Shown here: positions 1 to 7,564 of the stretch, piece by piece
Layout of the letters: every line of letters starts with the position of its first letter
How positions within the stretch are numbered: the stretch's first letter is position 1
Source of the DNA: an uncultured Terrimonas sp.
GTDB taxonomy: Bacteria > Bacteroidota > Bacteroidia > Chitinophagales > Chitinophagaceae
Direction: 5' to 3'
Length of the DNA stretch: 16,831 nucleotides
NCBI GenBank assembly: GCA_946886925.1
Contig: CAMPJQ010000009.1
Coordinates: forward strand, 1 to 16,831
Translations under genes and position numbers: made by a program
Notes under the pieces: model-generated
The model's database searches: none
The model's input: only the letters and a program-made list of their open reading frames with translations
What the model was told of the DNA's origin: nothing

Positions 1-449
1 AACCAATACTCACCCTGTTCGTACTGATTGTATCGGTTGGCACTTTAAAGGCGCAAACCGGCACTTATCATTTCATGTCGGGCCAGCAGCAGCAGGTGAA
101 TTACGATTCCGCAAATAAGGTTTACTTTATTGATCGCGAAATCAATAATGTTTCTCAAATCCACATCGAAAACAATATCGTTTCTTTTGTTACCACAAAC
201 AACAGAAAAAGCAGTGTGTTCATTAACGACATGAACCTACAGCCCCTGAACAATAACGTGAGTTTTACACTGAATGGCCGCGATACCCGCAGCGGCAAAC
301 ATGTAAAGCTTGGTTTTTGGTTTATTGACGGCGCATTGGAAGAAGTGAGCTACAAGAACGAAGCCATACATCACAGCATAGCATATAAGGATATTTCTGA
401 TGTGAATGAAACAACTGCTAAATCCATAGCGGCTGTACATACAAAATAA
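1..449 (+). CDS. Small exported protein of unknown function, 5' end outside the window
   Basis: The reading frame is open from the window edge (first full codon at base 3) to TAA at 447-449. The first visible residues form a hydrophobic segment (PILTLFVLIVSV) followed by the signal-peptidase-I-like site LKA|QTG, so the true start is probably only a few codons upstream. An internal ATG at 75 lies after the signal peptide and is not a credible start. The mature part, about 130 residues, is polar and Asn/Ser-rich with alternating hydrophobic residues, which suggests a small beta-rich envelope or secreted protein. I recognise no family, catalytic motif or lipobox. A strong terminator follows 33 bp downstream, so this is the end of its transcript. 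Coding status is fairly sure; function is unknown. Confidence 0.72.
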   Translation, partial: PILTLFVLIVSVGTLKAQTGTYHFMSGQQQQVNYDSANKVYFIDREINNVSQIHIENNIVSFVTTNNRKSSVFINDMNLQPLNNNVSFTLNGRDTRSGKHVKLGFWFIDGALEEVSYKNEAIHHSIAYKDISDVNETTAKSIAAVHTK

Positions 450-482
450 TTTGCCCTGATCCGTACCCTTTTCCCTACACCC

Positions 483-517
483 GGGGGCAACTGTGCAAAC
501 AGGCGCCCCCCTTTTTT
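483..517 (+). terminator. Rho-independent terminator of the upstream small exported-protein gene
   Basis: GGGGGC (483-488) pairs with GCCCCC (505-510), and six T (512-517) follow one base after the stem. The loop is 16 nt. The T-tract lies on the + strand only. Read on the - strand, the hairpin is not followed by a U-tract, so it is not a convincing bidirectional terminator for the convergent ABC exporter gene that ends at 531. Confidence 0.8.
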
Positions 518-530
518 GTGGAACAGATGA

Positions 531-2297
531 TCACCCCCCCGCGTGTTTAGCAAACTGCATTTCGTGTAATTTGGCGTAAAACCCTTCCTGTTCCAGTAAT
601 TCAGCATGTGTTCCTGCCTCTTTGATCTCCCCTTTATCCAATACAATTATTTTATCGGCTTTTCGGATGGTAGAGAGCCGGTGCGCAATAATAATAGAAG
701 TGCGTCCTTCAATTAAAGTATCAATGGCATGCTGTATCAGGTGTTCACTTTCCGTATCTACCGAAGAGGTAGCCTCATCCAGGATAAGAATAGAAGGGTT
801 ATACAGCAGTGCACGGATAAAAGACAGCAACTGGCGCTGGCCCAATGATAAAGTGCTGCCTCTTTCCATTACATTGTAATCGTACCCGCCGGGGAGCTGC
901 ATAATAAAATCATGCATCCCTATCAATTTTGCCGCATGTATTACCGCATCCCTGCTTATTGCATCATTGCGGAGCGTTACATTATCGTGTATGGAGCCCG
1001 AAAATAAAAATACATCCTGCAACACCACGCCTGTCTTACTGCGCAACGCATCCAGTTTATACTGGTCAATATTCACATCATCAATAAGTATGGCGCCTTT
1101 CTGAATATGGTAAAGCCTGTTGATTAAACTGATGATGGATGTTTTTCCGCTTCCCGTATGCCCTACAATAGCAAGGGTTTCCCCCGGCTGTATAACAAAA
1201 GAAATATCCTTTAAAACAAAATTGTCTTTATTGTAAGCAAACCATACATCTTTAAATTCTACTTTTCCTTTAACGGACAAAGGCGCATAATTCCCCTCCC
1301 GTACAATAAAGTCCGGGTTATCCAATACTTTAAATATCCGCTCACTGGCTACCATACCCATCTGCAATACATTGAACTTATCTGCTATCATCCGCAACGG
1401 GCGGAACAATAAGTTCAGGTAAAGAATAAAGGCGATCATTACCCCTAAAGTGGCATCGCCCTGCGCGGCATCCCGGGCGCTCCACCATATCATTAAGCCC
1501 ATAGATACCGCCATTATAATTTCCACAAAAGGGAAGAAAACAGAATAAGCAAAAATAGCCCTGATATTGGCGTTACGGTGTTCCCTGTTGATTTTCTTAA
1601 ACTTGGCAAACTCCCTGTCTTCCGCAGCAAAGGCCTGCACAATAGGCATGCCTGTTATGTGCTCCTGCGCAAAGGCGTTCAGTTGTGCAACAGCGTTCCT
1701 TACTTTTTGGAAAGATACGTTTACACTTTCTTTAAACCACCAGGTTACAATAATTAAAACGGGCAATATTGCCATACACACCAGGGTGAGTTTCCAGTCG
1801 GTAAAAAACATCACCCCCAAAATAGCAACAATGGCAAGCAGATCGGCAACAATAGATATCAGACCTTCCGAAAAAATATCATTTACCGCTTCTATATCGT
1901 TGATGGTACGCGTGGTGAGTGTTCCAATAGGCGTTCTGTCGAATTGCGACAGGTTAAGATGGATCACTTTTTTATATACTGTAATGCGAAGATCCTTTAC
2001 AACGGTTTGCCCAAGCCATGAGGTAAGAAAAGAAAAATAAAACCGTAAAGCGGTTTCAGCCAAAAGTAAACCAATTTGTATAATGGTAATAACAATTACG
2101 GTATTTACCAATCCGCCCCTGATGTACTTATCTACCGTTACCTGGATGAGCCACGGACGCACCGGCGACATCACAGCCAGTACAATAGCCAGTGTTATAG
2201 AAATGAAGAATTGCTTTTTATAGGGCGCTGCATATTTAAATACCCGCTTGAGCAAGCCGAAATCAAAAATTTTTTTGGCCGGTGAAAGTGCTGACAT
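531..2297 (-). CDS. ABC exporter half-transporter (ATP-binding and permease fused), MsbA/MdlB type
   Basis: This 588-residue protein has the usual length for a type IV ABC exporter half-transporter. Residues 1-310 form the six-helix transmembrane domain (hydrophobic runs near 29-45, 64-82, 145-165, 168-187, 250-271 and 283-298). Residues 340-588 form the ATPase: Walker A GHTGSGKT (379-386), Q-loop VVLQD, signature LSLGQ (483-487), Walker B ILILDE (503-508) and H-loop His539. The fold predicts ATP-driven export across the inner membrane as a homodimer or heterodimer. The substrate (lipid, peptide or drug) cannot be read from sequence. The signature has Leu in place of the first Gly of LSGGQ, a substitution seen in MdlB/YheH-like members. 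The start is ATG at 2297, 11 bp after a TAGGTTTG box. The gene is divergent from a LytS/LytTR pair. No second half-transporter is adjacent. Confidence 0.93.
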   Translation of the reverse strand: MSALSPAKKIFDFGLLKRVFKYAAPYKKQFFISITLAIVLAVMSPVRPWLIQVTVDKYIRGGLVNTVIVITIIQIGLLLAETALRFYFSFLTSWLGQTVVKDLRITVYKKVIHLNLSQFDRTPIGTLTTRTINDIEAVNDIFSEGLISIVADLLAIVAILGVMFFTDWKLTLVCMAILPVLIIVTWWFKESVNVSFQKVRNAVAQLNAFAQEHITGMPIVQAFAAEDREFAKFKKINREHRNANIRAIFAYSVFFPFVEIIMAVSMGLMIWWSARDAAQGDATLGVMIAFILYLNLLFRPLRMIADKFNVLQMGMVASERIFKVLDNPDFIVREGNYAPLSVKGKVEFKDVWFAYNKDNFVLKDISFVIQPGETLAIVGHTGSGKTSIISLINRLYHIQKGAILIDDVNIDQYKLDALRSKTGVVLQDVFLFSGSIHDNVTLRNDAISRDAVIHAAKLIGMHDFIMQLPGGYDYNVMERGSTLSLGQRQLLSFIRALLYNPSILILDEATSSVDTESEHLIQHAIDTLIEGRTSIIIAHRLSTIRKADKIIVLDKGEIKEAGTHAELLEQEGFYAKLHEMQFAKHAGG

Positions 2298-2307
2298 AAT
2301 TAGAGCG

Positions 2308-2315
2308 CAAACCTA
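2308..2315 (-). promoter_or_regulatory. Putative -7 promoter box of the ABC exporter gene
   Basis: On the - strand the bases read TAGGTTTG, an exact match to the Bacteroidota -7 consensus TAnnTTTG, ending 11 bp before the ABC exporter ATG. I could not find a clear TTTG/TTG -33 element 19-21 bp further upstream, so the call rests on the -7 box alone and implies a very short leader. Confidence 0.4.
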
Positions 2316-2428
2316 CGTAAATTTTACTTGTTTGCTGTTTCAGCACCTATGGGCAAGCTGCCGGCTAAGGTATGCCTGATATTCCTTAACTTAATACCGG
2401 TTATCGTTTACTTGCGCTGTTTGTCTAT

Positions 2429-2436
2429 TATGTTTT
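2429..2436 (+). promoter_or_regulatory. Putative promoter of the LytS/LytTR operon
   Basis: TATGTTTT matches seven of eight positions of TAnnTTTG. A TTT triplet lies 19 bp upstream (2407-2409), where a -33 element is expected. A start site a few bases downstream would leave a leader of about 25 nt before ATG 2469, which agrees with that ATG being the translation start. The match is imperfect. Confidence 0.3.
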
Positions 2437-2468
2437 TTTTTACAGCTCAGTTTACATTATTTGCCATT

Positions 2469-3542
2469 ATGGTTAATATTCTTCTCCATAAAACCATTCG
2501 TCTTCCTTTATCTGAACGCTATATACCCGTAAGATACGCCCTGGTTCATGCCGCGTACTGGATAATGATCGCCGCTTTTTTTATTTATGAGAAAAAATAC
2601 ATGATTGTAAAAGCAGGACTTCCCTCCTTTGTTACCTGCGTATCTGTACGGCTGATGTTGCTTATCGCCATCGCATACATCAACCTGCATTACCTGCTTC
2701 CGCGTTACCTGCTCAACGGCAAATACCTGAAATATTTTTTTTCCGTATTGCTCTCTATAACGGGATACCTGATAGTACAGGGGTTGTTTGATATTTTTTT
2801 ATACGGCTACGTTCTCGGCCCTATGAGAAGGAATTTCTTTTGGGAAACAATCTCTTATAATTTCTTCAGCACGTTATGGTATATCGGTATTATGGTGGCA
2901 CTAAAATTTAGTATTGACTGGTACGAACAAAAACGGATTCTTCAAAAAATTGCAGTTGAAAAATTGCAGGCCGAAGTAAATTATCTCCGTTCGCAGGTAA
3001 ACCCGCATTTTCTTTTTAATGCGCTCAATAACCTGTATTCGCTCACGTTAAAAAAATCGGACGCGGCTCCTGATGTAGTATTGCGATTGTCGGACATGAT
3101 GGAGTATATGCTTTACGACAGTGATGATACCTTTGTGCCGCTGGAAAAGGAGGTACAGTACCTGCGCAATTATATAGAACTGGAAAAATTAAGATACGGC
3201 GAAGATGCAGAAATACAATTAAAGACAGAAGGGGATATGTTGTGTATTATGATTGCCCCCCTTTTACTGCTGCCTTTGGTGGAGAATGCTTTTAAGCATG
3301 GTGCAAGCAGGTTTGCCGGCAAATCGTGGCTGCACTGCACTGTTAAAGCAACAAGGTATGACGTGCATATTGATGTTGAAAACAGCAAACACGCGGGCGA
3401 TGCCGGCAATAGTACCAAAGGGGGAATAGGGCTCACCAATTTAAACAGGCGGTTGGAATTGTTGTATCCTGGCCGGTATGCACTGAACATACATACACAA
3501 CCAGACCGTTTTTTTGTTTCATTACACATCCGGTTTTCATGA
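2469..3542 (+). CDS. LytS/YehU-type sensor histidine kinase
   Basis: This is a membrane histidine kinase of the LytS/YehU class (His_kinase PF06580 type), 357 residues from ATG 2469. Four hydrophobic spans (about 23-40, 56-74, 88-113 and 131-149) form an N-terminal membrane sensor with no recognisable ligand domain. The dimerisation/phosphoacceptor region contains NPHFLFNALN with His180. The ATPase has the N-box LVENAFKHG (Asn273) and a Gly-rich GGIGLTNLNRRLELL segment near 318-332. The frame is open further upstream to a TTG at 2328 and includes ATGs at 2349 and 2430. I prefer 2469 because it gives the usual family length and N-terminus (short polar start, then the first helix) and follows a plausible promoter. 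The last codons overlap the response regulator start (ATGA), so the two are translationally coupled. The signal sensed is unknown. Confidence 0.88.
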   Translation: MVNILLHKTIRLPLSERYIPVRYALVHAAYWIMIAAFFIYEKKYMIVKAGLPSFVTCVSVRLMLLIAIAYINLHYLLPRYLLNGKYLKYFFSVLLSITGYLIVQGLFDIFLYGYVLGPMRRNFFWETISYNFFSTLWYIGIMVALKFSIDWYEQKRILQKIAVEKLQAEVNYLRSQVNPHFLFNALNNLYSLTLKKSDAAPDVVLRLSDMMEYMLYDSDDTFVPLEKEVQYLRNYIELEKLRYGEDAEIQLKTEGDMLCIMIAPLLLLPLVENAFKHGASRFAGKSWLHCTVKATRYDVHIDVENSKHAGDAGNSTKGGIGLTNLNRRLELLYPGRYALNIHTQPDRFFVSLHIRFS

Positions 3543-4252
3543 TGCTGAAATGTATTATCATAGACGATGAGCCGCTGGCCTGCGATGTGCTGGAAGATCA
3601 TCTGCGCAAACTGGAGGATGCCTGTTTACTGCACACCTTTCACAATGCCGGTGATGCATTGCCATTTCTGCAAAACCAGCCGGCAGACATGCTTTTCCTT
3701 GATATTGAAATGCCGGAAATGACCGGGATAGCATTGTTAAAAAAGCTTCAGCACCCGCCGCTTACTGTTTTTACCACGGCTTACCGCGATTATGCATTTG
3801 AAGGGTATGAGCTGGGCGTAATAGATTTTTTACTGAAGCCGGTATCCTTTCCGAGGTTTGTACAGGCGGTAGAAAAGGCCAGGGATTTTTTGATGCTCAA
3901 AGAACAGAACGCATTGCTGGAAGAGGAAGCCAACACGCCAGGCTTTGTATTTGTGAAGAGCGGTGTGCAAAAAATTAAGCTGCAGTTTAACGAGGTAACC
4001 TATATCCAGGGTTTGAAGGATTACGCCATTATTCATCATGTCCTGGGAAAGGTTGTAATTAAGGGCTCGGTTAAATCCATGCATGCCATTTTCCCGGAAA
4101 AGCTTTTTATGCGGGTGCATAAGTCGTTCATTGTAGCCAAAGACAAGATCATAAGAATAGAAAGAAACAAGATCATTATAAAAGATCACCAGGTGCCTAT
4201 CGGCAGAAACTATAAACAGGAAGTGGAGCAATGGATGGCAGGTAAAAGATGA
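3539..4252 (+). CDS. LytTR-family response regulator
   Basis: This 237-residue regulator pairs with the LytS-type kinase upstream, whose stop it overlaps by 4 bp (ATGA). Residues 1-120 are a receiver domain with acidic residues Asp9-Asp10-Glu11, phosphoacceptor Asp55 (in MLFLDIEMPEM), Thr80 and Lys100 (in DFLLKP). Residues about 135-235 are a LytTR DNA-binding domain (FVKSGVQKIKL, then RVHKSFIV and IGRNYKQEV), which binds short imperfect direct repeats. Phosphorylation is expected to promote dimerisation and transcription control; targets are not shown by the sequence. The divergent ABC exporter is the obvious neighbouring candidate. The gene converges with batA, with only 4 bp between stops and no terminator hairpin visible there. 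Confidence 0.95.
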   Translation: MMLKCIIIDDEPLACDVLEDHLRKLEDACLLHTFHNAGDALPFLQNQPADMLFLDIEMPEMTGIALLKKLQHPPLTVFTTAYRDYAFEGYELGVIDFLLKPVSFPRFVQAVEKARDFLMLKEQNALLEEEANTPGFVFVKSGVQKIKLQFNEVTYIQGLKDYAIIHHVLGKVVIKGSVKSMHAIFPEKLFMRVHKSFIVAKDKIIRIERNKIIIKDHQVPIGRNYKQEVEQWMAGKR

Positions 4253-4256
4253 AACC

Positions 4257-5264
4257 CTACGGGAACTGCCTGAACACCGTTAACCGGAGCAATAATTCTG
4301 CAAAAACAAACCCGATGGCCATTAAGGCCAGCGGATGAAAACGTTCGGTATACAACCGGGTTGTAGTGATGCTGATTTTTGTTTTCTCAAGCTGATCTAT
4401 TTCCTGGTAAATAGCCTCAAGCCCGTGATTGGCTTTGGCACGAAAATATTGTCCTCCTGTTTCCGCAGCTATTTCCTTTAGCAGGGGTTCATCAATATTC
4501 ACTTTCTCCTGCTGCATAATGATCTGGCCGCCTGGTCCCTGCACCGGGGTGGTGGCATAACCATCGGAACCCATGCCTATGGTATATACTTTTATGCTCA
4601 GCGATTTCGCAATTTCTTTGGCCGTTTTAGGATCAATCAGCCCCCCGTTGTTTTCGCCATCGGTAAGCAATATCACTACTTTGCTTTTGGCTTCACTACT
4701 GCGCAAACGGTCAACACTCGTAGCCAACCCCGAACCTATTGCTGTTCCATCTACCAAAAAGCCTCCATCTACCTGGTATATCTGCGATTCCAGTACGGCG
4801 TGATCGCCCGTAACCGGACATTGCGTGAAGCTTTCTCCCGCAAATATTACCAGTCCTATTCTGTCGGCCGGCCGGTTGCGCACAAAATCTCCTGCTACTT
4901 TTTTAGCTGCTTCCAGCCGGTTGGGATGAAAATCCTGGGCCAGCATGCTGCCGCTCACATCTAAGCACAATACAATATCTATTCCTTCGCCTTCCACATT
5001 TTTTTCATCGTTATGGGTTTGCGGCCTGGCCAACGCCAGGATAATGCAGGTAAGTGCCAGCATCCGCAATACAAAAGGAATATACCTGAGCCTGCTTTTG
5101 AGTGAATGGGTATTGCGAAAACTTTTAAGCGAAGAAACCATCATGTTGCCACGCAGCCGGCCGGCATAGCTAATGTACCATCCTGCCAATACGGGAATAA
5201 CCAGCAGCAGGAACAATGCCTCCGGATATGCAAACTCGATATGTTCAAAATAGTCTCTGAGCAC
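4257..5264 (-). CDS. batA: BatA-like von Willebrand factor A membrane protein
   Basis: This 335-residue protein has the BatA layout: hydrophobic helices at about 15-33 and 61-79, a periplasmic VWA domain (about 95-295) and a C-terminal helix (about 312-329). The metal-ion adhesion site is intact: Asp102-x-Ser104-x-Ser106 (CLDVSGSM), a Thr in DGTAIGSGL (Thr174), and Asp202 in LLTDGENN. Such proteins act as ligand-binding partners of MoxR ATPases at the cell envelope. In Bacteroides the Bat genes were linked to aerotolerance, but their biochemical role is unsettled. The start is 2 bp downstream of the preceding gene's stop, so the two are one operon. It is the last gene of the cluster; batB, the TPR gene batC and a full batD, which normally follow batA, are absent. 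Confidence 0.92.
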   Translation of the reverse strand: MLRDYFEHIEFAYPEALFLLLVIPVLAGWYISYAGRLRGNMMVSSLKSFRNTHSLKSRLRYIPFVLRMLALTCIILALARPQTHNDEKNVEGEGIDIVLCLDVSGSMLAQDFHPNRLEAAKKVAGDFVRNRPADRIGLVIFAGESFTQCPVTGDHAVLESQIYQVDGGFLVDGTAIGSGLATSVDRLRSSEAKSKVVILLTDGENNGGLIDPKTAKEIAKSLSIKVYTIGMGSDGYATTPVQGPGGQIIMQQEKVNIDEPLLKEIAAETGGQYFRAKANHGLEAIYQEIDQLEKTKISITTTRLYTERFHPLALMAIGFVFAELLLRLTVFRQFP

Positions 5265-5266
5265 TT

Positions 5267-6178
5267 TTATTGCTTTAAATGATCCAGCGCCCTTATCGCT
5301 TTTTCGATAGTATACAGCGATGCAGATGCCGTGTCTTTCCCAGGCTGGTACCTGGCGAATTTAACGGCATCGGATATACGCAATGCTTCGGCGGTTTCAC
5401 TTACCATTTGCCTGTCCATCATGCTGTTGAGCATCAACAGCAGTTCATCTGTTGTTTTTTGTAAAGCCGGGCTGTTGAACCTTCTTTCTATAAATATTTT
5501 AAAGATGCCTGTTAATTCGCTATAGTACTTCTTCCATTCCGCATTATTTGCCAACGGTCCGGACTCCAGCGCACGCAGATTGCTCAGTGCTTCTTGCAGC
5601 GGGGAGCGTGTGCTGGCGTGTACACCGGCAGCTACTGGCTTAGCCCTTCTCGACTTTATCCATAACCATACTAAAGTGCCCAGCGCTGACAATGATAATA
5701 TTCCCGCAACCCAGTACCACCACGGCGTTCCTGCATCCGGCACATCAATGATCTCCCTTATATCGTGATAAGTGCTGTCTTTTAATTGTACAGGAACAAT
5801 GGTTAGCGCCAGTGAATCGGTATACACCGCTTTATTATTGATATTAACCCCCAAAGCGGGGATCGTCCATATGCCCGGGTCAAAACCGGTAACGATAAAA
5901 GTCTGGTGATAAGTTGTAACCGATGCTTCAGCAACAGAATCTAAGGGTGACCGGTTTAATATTTCAAGATGATTAAAGCTGTCGGGCAGGTTAATCCATT
6001 GGGTTAGCTTTAGATTAGCAGTCGTTCTTACTTCTATCTTCAGTTCAACAGGTTCTCCTATCAATACATGATCACGGTTTAAAGAAGCTTTTACTGAAGA
6101 GGTTTGAGCAAGAACGGTACCTGTAAAAAAAAAGCAGGTTACCGGCAAAGCAAGCATTAAAAAAAAACGCTTTCGCAA
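5267..6178 (-). CDS. Bat-locus membrane protein with BatD-like ectodomain and DUF4381-like tail
   Basis: From the TTG at 6178 the protein is 303 residues. It has a basic n-region (RKR), a hydrophobic core and the cleavage site VLA|Q at about 24. Residues 27-130 form a beta-rich exported domain resembling the N-terminal repeat of BatD (VLIGEPVELKIEV). A single transmembrane helix lies at 153-174 (WWYWVAGILSLSALG), followed by a basic stop-transfer RR and a helical cytoplasmic tail like those of DUF4381 proteins. It sits between DUF58 and batA, where this protein type normally occurs in Bacteroidota. The start is uncertain. ATG 6298 gives 343 residues but adds about 40 Cys/Ser/Asn-rich residues before the signal peptide. 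ATG 6157 gives 296 residues but loses the basic n-region. The stop is 2 bp upstream of batA. The biochemical role is unknown. Confidence 0.82.
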   Translation of the reverse strand: MRKRFFLMLALPVTCFFFTGTVLAQTSSVKASLNRDHVLIGEPVELKIEVRTTANLKLTQWINLPDSFNHLEILNRSPLDSVAEASVTTYHQTFIVTGFDPGIWTIPALGVNINNKAVYTDSLALTIVPVQLKDSTYHDIREIIDVPDAGTPWWYWVAGILSLSALGTLVWLWIKSRRAKPVAAGVHASTRSPLQEALSNLRALESGPLANNAEWKKYYSELTGIFKIFIERRFNSPALQKTTDELLLMLNSMMDRQMVSETAEALRISDAVKFARYQPGKDTASASLYTIEKAIRALDHLKQ

Positions 6179-6319
6179 CAGCCTGCCCGGGCGTTGGATG
6201 AATGCAAAAGAAAATGATTTGCTGTTACAATTACATCCAAAATCAGAATTACACTGCCGGCCTGAAATATGCCATTCTATGTATATACTTTTTGTCATTG
6301 CAGGTGCCCGTCTGTCATT

Positions 6320-7243
6320 TTACTTTGCCGATTTCTTTCGTTTTAAAAAAAACTTTTGCAATACTTTTACGTAATCCTCATCCGTGCGCAGATAAAGCAG
6401 GTCGGCGCCCGATTTTAAAAAAGAAAGCCGGCAGGCTTCCTCATTCAGCACAAATTGTTCGTGATAATTATACTGCACCATTTTATCATTGGTATCAATC
6501 CATTGTGTTCTGCCCGTTTCCGCATCCCTCACCTGTGTTATACCAATTTCCGGTAAGTCCATATCCATTTTATCGTATACTTTAATGCCAATTACATCAT
6601 GCCGGTTCCCGGCAACCCTTAAAGGATCATCATACTGTTCCACCATGAAATCGCTCAGGATAAAAGCAATGCTTTTTTGCTTAACCGCATTGTTAAAAAA
6701 ACGCACCGCTTCATTGAGATTGGTGCCTTTGCTTTTAGGCTGTACCGTTAATAACTCCCTAACAATATAGAGTACATGCTCTTTCCCTTTTTTGGGAGGA
6801 ATATAAAATTCAATTTTATCGCTAAAAAAAATAACCCCTACTTTATCATTGTTCGTTACAGCAGAAAAAGCCAGTACGGCGCATACTTCTGTGATCAGGT
6901 CTTTTTTTAGCTGATGCACGGTTCCAAACAATGAGCTGGCACTGATATCTACCAGCAACATCATCGTGAGCTCCCTTTCTTCTTCAAACAGTTTACTAAA
7001 AGGAGTGCCCATGCGTGCAGATACATTCCAGTCAATAAAACGAACATCATCTCCCGCACTGTATTCTCTTACTTCTTTAAACACCATGCCCCGGCCCTTG
7101 AATGCCGTATGGTATTCGCCGGTAAAGAGATTGGTAGTGAGCTTTTTACTCCTGATTTCCAGCTCTTTCACTTTCTTTAATATGTCTGCTACGCTTAAAG
7201 TACTTTCTGCACTTTTAACGTTAAAGCGTTTTTTTGTTTTCAT
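6320..7243 (-). CDS. DUF58 domain protein of the Bat locus
   Basis: From ATG 7243 this is a 307-residue soluble protein; the frame extends five codons further to a weak TTG. It carries the DUF58 hallmark (GRGMVFKEVREYSAGDDVRFIDW, with key residues Gly50, Glu57, Asp65-Asp66, Arg68, Asp71 and Trp72). A VWA-like strand with Asp99-x-Ser101-x-Ser103 (LLVDISASS) follows, so a metal-binding MIDAS-like site is plausible. DUF58 proteins are regular partners of MoxR ATPases and membrane VWA proteins. The C-terminus is highly basic (FFLKRKKSAK). It is in the same direction as moxR but separated from it by a 321-bp repeat-bearing spacer, so it may have its own promoter. Downstream it leads into the BatD-like gene. 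Confidence 0.92.
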   Translation of the reverse strand: MKTKKRFNVKSAESTLSVADILKKVKELEIRSKKLTTNLFTGEYHTAFKGRGMVFKEVREYSAGDDVRFIDWNVSARMGTPFSKLFEEERELTMMLLVDISASSLFGTVHQLKKDLITEVCAVLAFSAVTNNDKVGVIFFSDKIEFYIPPKKGKEHVLYIVRELLTVQPKSKGTNLNEAVRFFNNAVKQKSIAFILSDFMVEQYDDPLRVAGNRHDVIGIKVYDKMDMDLPEIGITQVRDAETGRTQWIDTNDKMVQYNYHEQFVLNEEACRLSFLKSGADLLYLRTDEDYVKVLQKFFLKRKKSAK

Positions 7244-7564
7244 ATTAGCTATCAGCAATCAGTCCTCAGCTATCAGTTGAACACTGCTCATAATTGACCT
7301 GGAGTTTATGATTTTTAGTTTTTTGTTTAATGTTGTATTCCTTCGAATTTCGTGTTTCAGACTTCGGCTTTAAAATTTGAATCCGCCCCGGCGGACAGGT
7401 TTTATTTGGTTCTTGCAATTTGGTTCTTGATGCTTGCTTTATCATCCGCCGTCTGACCCTTCTTTGTCGGGTGCCGACCGCTTCATCCACATTTCCCCCG
7501 CTCTAAACCGATGAGGTTTCCCTACCCTGCAATTGCCGGCCGCTAATCTCATGGGTTTCGCTTC
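7244..7564. repeat. Repeat-rich, hairpin-rich spacer between moxR and the DUF58 gene
   Basis: I see no credible gene in these 321 bp. The stretch holds a 9-bp direct repeat AGCTATCAG (7247-7255 and 7268-7276). A 12-bp direct repeat ATTTGGTTCTTG occurs at 7404-7415 and 7418-7429. Inverted repeats are TCCGCC-CC-GGCGGA (7382-7395), GTCGG-GTG-CCGAC (7466-7478) and AAACC-GATGA-GGTTT (7505-7519). A 74-codon open frame on the - strand (7266-7490) crosses these repeats and has Lys/Asn/Gln/Arg-rich low-complexity content, so I treat it as spurious. A related pattern occurs at 13464-13695. The stretch interrupts an otherwise tight operon. Confidence 0.7.

Noticed and set aside
483..517. Bidirectional terminator serving both the exported-protein gene and the ABC exporter
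   Set aside because: The U-tract exists only for the + strand; on the - strand the bases after the stem are G-rich.
2328..2468. Longer histidine-kinase start at TTG 2328, or at ATG 2349 or 2430
   Set aside because: The extra residues are not typical of the family, overlap a plausible promoter and would crowd the divergent exporter gene. ATG 2469 gives the normal length.
7266..7490. A 74-codon open frame on the - strand between moxR and the DUF58 gene
   Set aside because: It runs through direct and inverted repeats, has low-complexity Lys/Asn/Gln/Arg-rich content and no recognisable domain. It is best explained as a by-product of the repeat spacer.
7244..7564. CRISPR array
   Set aside because: The repeats are 9-12 bp, in pairs only, without regular spacers, and no cas genes are present.
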